The notes under the pieces: generated by a model
Told to the model about the DNA's origin: nothing
The model's input: only the letters and a program-made list of their open reading frames with translations
The model's database searches: none
Shown: positions 23,036-24,597 of the stretch, one piece after another
Position numbering within the stretch: the first letter of the stretch is position 1
Layout of the letters: every line of letters begins with the position of its first letter
Source: Methanomicrobia archaeon LH_S13
GTDB lineage: Archaea > Halobacteriota > Syntropharchaeia > Alkanophagales > Methanospirareceae
Length of the DNA: 24,597 nucleotides
Assembly: GCA_023659785.1 (NCBI GenBank)
Contig: JAGXOR010000007.1
Span: 1-24,597 of the forward strand
Reading direction: 5' to 3'
Made by a program: the position numbers and the translations under genes

Positions 23036-23515
23036 CTATTCTATTCTCTTCGCCTCTTTCTCTTCTAGCAGGATTTTAGTGTTTATAAAATCATTCAGAT
23101 GTGCGAGACTTCTAAATTCGCCTCCTTTTGCTTTATTATATAACATCCGATAAGTAGTTTTGTCAACATAGCCTTCATCCCTAACCTCTTTTAATCTTCT
23201 ACGTAAAGCTCTAATCTTAGTAATCCATAATTTCTTCTTACCTCTTCTCGCGCCTTTTGCACCTTTTCTAGAACCTTGCCCCTTTCTATGACCAAGTGCT
23301 TTTTTCATTGCTTGCTCTCTTGCCCTTCCCCTACTCACACCCTTCTTCTGCTTCTTTTTTATGATACCATCTTCTATTAACCCCCGAATATTGCCTCTTG
23401 TTATTGCCTCTGCTATATCCTCAGAGGTTTCGGGGTCTATCCATATTCTCCCCTCGCCAACTTTTAACACTTGTGCTGCCATCCTTTTCTGTTTTGAAAG
23501 ATTAATTGTTGCCAT
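23036..23515 (-). CDS. rpl19e: Large ribosomal subunit protein eL19
   Basis: A 159-residue archaeal/eukaryotic ribosomal protein absent from bacteria. Typical stretches are INLSKQKRMAAQVLKVGEGRIW, IDPETSEDIAEAITRGNIRGL, the basic GHRKGQGSRKGAKGARRGKK and LRRRLKEVRDEGYVDKTTYRM. It is first in the ribosomal set here. In most archaea eL32 precedes it, but here its start overlaps the end of the larA remnant by 14 bases, so it is probably transcribed from the promoter near 24503 or from an unseen one inside larA. Confidence 0.96.
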   Translation of the reverse strand: MATINLSKQKRMAAQVLKVGEGRIWIDPETSEDIAEAITRGNIRGLIEDGIIKKKQKKGVSRGRAREQAMKKALGHRKGQGSRKGAKGARRGKKKLWITKIRALRRRLKEVRDEGYVDKTTYRMLYNKAKGGEFRSLAHLNDFINTKILLEEKEAKRIE

Positions 23516-23993
23516 TTATCTTTTTTTCACCTTTATCTGTTTTTGCCATTGGGATTAATAATGTATCTAATCCTTTTTTAACTATACCTATTTTAACCTT
23601 ATCTTTTTTTTCTGCAAATGCTTCCCCGACAGATTCATAAGTATCTATTCCCCACCTACCCAGCATGTGCATGTTGAGTTCAGAAATAATAGCAAGATGA
23701 ACTCGTTTCATTGCTTTCCTCATATAAAACGCTTTATGACCCCCGAGCACGAAATTCGTTTTGATTGCGTCTGCGGCTTCTTCATAGGTTGTATATTCGT
23801 TCATCCAGTCTTCGAAATAAGGGTCACCAATCCCTTCCCGGCATTCTGCAACTAAAATCAGCTTGCCACCTGGAACCACAGTACGATAGCAATTCTCAAC
23901 TGCCTTTGTCGCCTGATACAGGTTTCTGTCCTTTGGGAATCCACCGGCACTTACCAGCAGGATATCAAACAAATCAGTTTCGAGAGAAAACAA
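23502..23993 (-). pseudogene. LarA-like protein, C-terminal part (broken gene)
   Basis: Carries the C-terminal domain of the nickel-dependent lactate racemase (LarA) superfamily: DLFDILLVSAGGFPKDRNLYQATKAV, VVPGGKLILVAECREGIGDPYFEDWM and a final segment ending near KINGNN. The only start is a TTG (23993) located within the end of the N-terminal piece, in another frame, without a clear binding site. It is therefore the back half of one gene rather than an independent gene, though translational restart cannot be excluded. The reading frame is otherwise clean. It overlaps the eL19 start by 14 bases. Confidence 0.75.
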
Positions 23994-24471
23994 GTCTTAT
24001 ACCCGCTTCTACGTAGCTTCTGTTTAAACTTACTGGCGTTCCTCTGCTTGTCGTACCGACGAATACCAAATCTTTTGCATCGCAATTATGAATCAATATG
24101 TTAAATTGATAAAAGTGTTTACCAACTATTCTCATTAAATCTTCTTCGGTTGGTGGTGCGTGAGTGCCGCAAGCAACCAGCAGGTTGATCTGTTCTTTAT
24201 GCTCTTCTCCTATTTCTCCCATTATAGCATCAAGCATTTTCTCAGTAGGTGCATCTCTCGTATGGTCATCTACGACAATTATTATTTCTGCGTTTTTTCC
24301 CGTATCCACTAGTTCTTTCATCCTTTTTGTACCATTGGGATTTCGGAGAGCGTGTCTTATCACATCATGATTTTTAAGTTTACCTTTAGTTCTGCTCGTG
24401 GGAACTAACAGTTTACCTGCTATGTCCACGTCTATCAGCTTGGAGCCGTATGGAATTTGTAGTTTTGTCAT
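23974..24471 (-). pseudogene. LarA-like protein, N-terminal part (broken gene)
   Basis: The first 165 residues of a LarA-superfamily protein: LQIPYGSKLIDVDI, IIVVDDHTRDAPTEKML (the DD-x-Thr-Arg motif), LLVACGTHAPPTEEDL and a region ending GTTSRGTPVSLNRSYVEAGI. A stop then follows. The next domain, which in LarA holds the lysine that carries the nickel-pincer nucleotide and two of the histidines near nickel, is missing; the back half resumes at once in another frame. About 100 residues are lost compared with a typical 420-residue LarA. Active racemase is thus unlikely. A TATA element (TTATATAAATCC, minus strand, near 24503) and leaderless ATG are intact, so the locus may still be transcribed. 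Confidence 0.78.
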
Positions 24472-24493
24472 GGTGGCATTATAGTTTCTTACG

Positions 24494-24512
24494 ATGGATT
24501 TATATAATATAA
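24494..24512 (-). promoter_or_regulatory. TATA element upstream of the larA remnant and ribosomal genes
   Basis: TTATATTATATAAATCC on the minus strand is centred about 30 bases before ATG 24471. Because the larA pieces run into eL19 without a gap, this may be the working promoter of the ribosomal set. The last ~85 bases of the window hold no gene. Confidence 0.45.
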
Positions 24513-24597
24513 TTTTTAAGTAAAAGAAAAAGAAGAAATGGGAGACTTTGCAATGCCTTTTATGAAAAGATAGAAATAAGGCGGCGAAGTTATCGAG

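Overview
The window is archaeal, from a methanogen-type or methane-oxidising euryarchaeote. It carries a complete mtrEDCBAFGH operon, three methanogenesis-marker genes, RadA, ApgM, a PcrB-type GGGP synthase, pyruvoyl arginine decarboxylase, type 2 IPP isomerase and archaeal-type uS5, uL18, uL30 and eL19. A bacterial-type gyrA fits the gyrase-bearing Euryarchaeota (Methanomicrobia, ANME and relatives). ANME-1 (Methanophagales) or a close lineage is a reasonable guess, but the window alone does not prove it. Many starts look leaderless: a TATA box lies about 25 bases before the start codon.

Layout. 1-288: a structured repeat and no gene. 289-2215: PHP phosphoesterase (-) diverging from IPP isomerase (+). 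2366-5516: gyrA (-) diverging from pdaD (+). 5517-5893: remains of IS200/IS605-type elements. 5894-8759: radA (+), a CBS/zinc-ribbon protein (-) and apgM (+). 8836-10857: a UPF1-like helicase (-). 10902-11088: a possible decayed small gene. 11108-16372: the mtr operon, all on the minus strand. 16569-19460: mmp14-mmp17-mmp7 (+), divergent from mtrE. 19501-20187: GGGP synthase (-). 20200-21333: a graveyard of mobile-element pieces. 21334-23515: uL30, uS5, uL18 and eL19 (-). 23502-24471: a larA-like gene broken by an internal deletion.

How the genes work together. Mtr is the membrane-bound, sodium-translocating methyl transferase between tetrahydromethanopterin and coenzyme M. Mmp17 and Mmp7 belong to the machinery that activates methyl-CoM reductase, so the divergent mtrE/mmp14 promoter region sits between two arms of the same C1 pathway. 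IPP isomerase and GGGP synthase both serve archaeal ether-lipid synthesis. The four ribosomal genes keep the standard archaeal spc order but have lost their usual neighbours on both sides.

The most unusual signals are non-coding. One is a ~103-base repeat in two copies whose stem sequence covaries while its loop is constant. Another is a set of short hairpins with fixed flanks and variable stems placed at the 3' ends of pdaD and apgM. A third is a palindromic element inserted in frame in the gyrA C-terminal domain.
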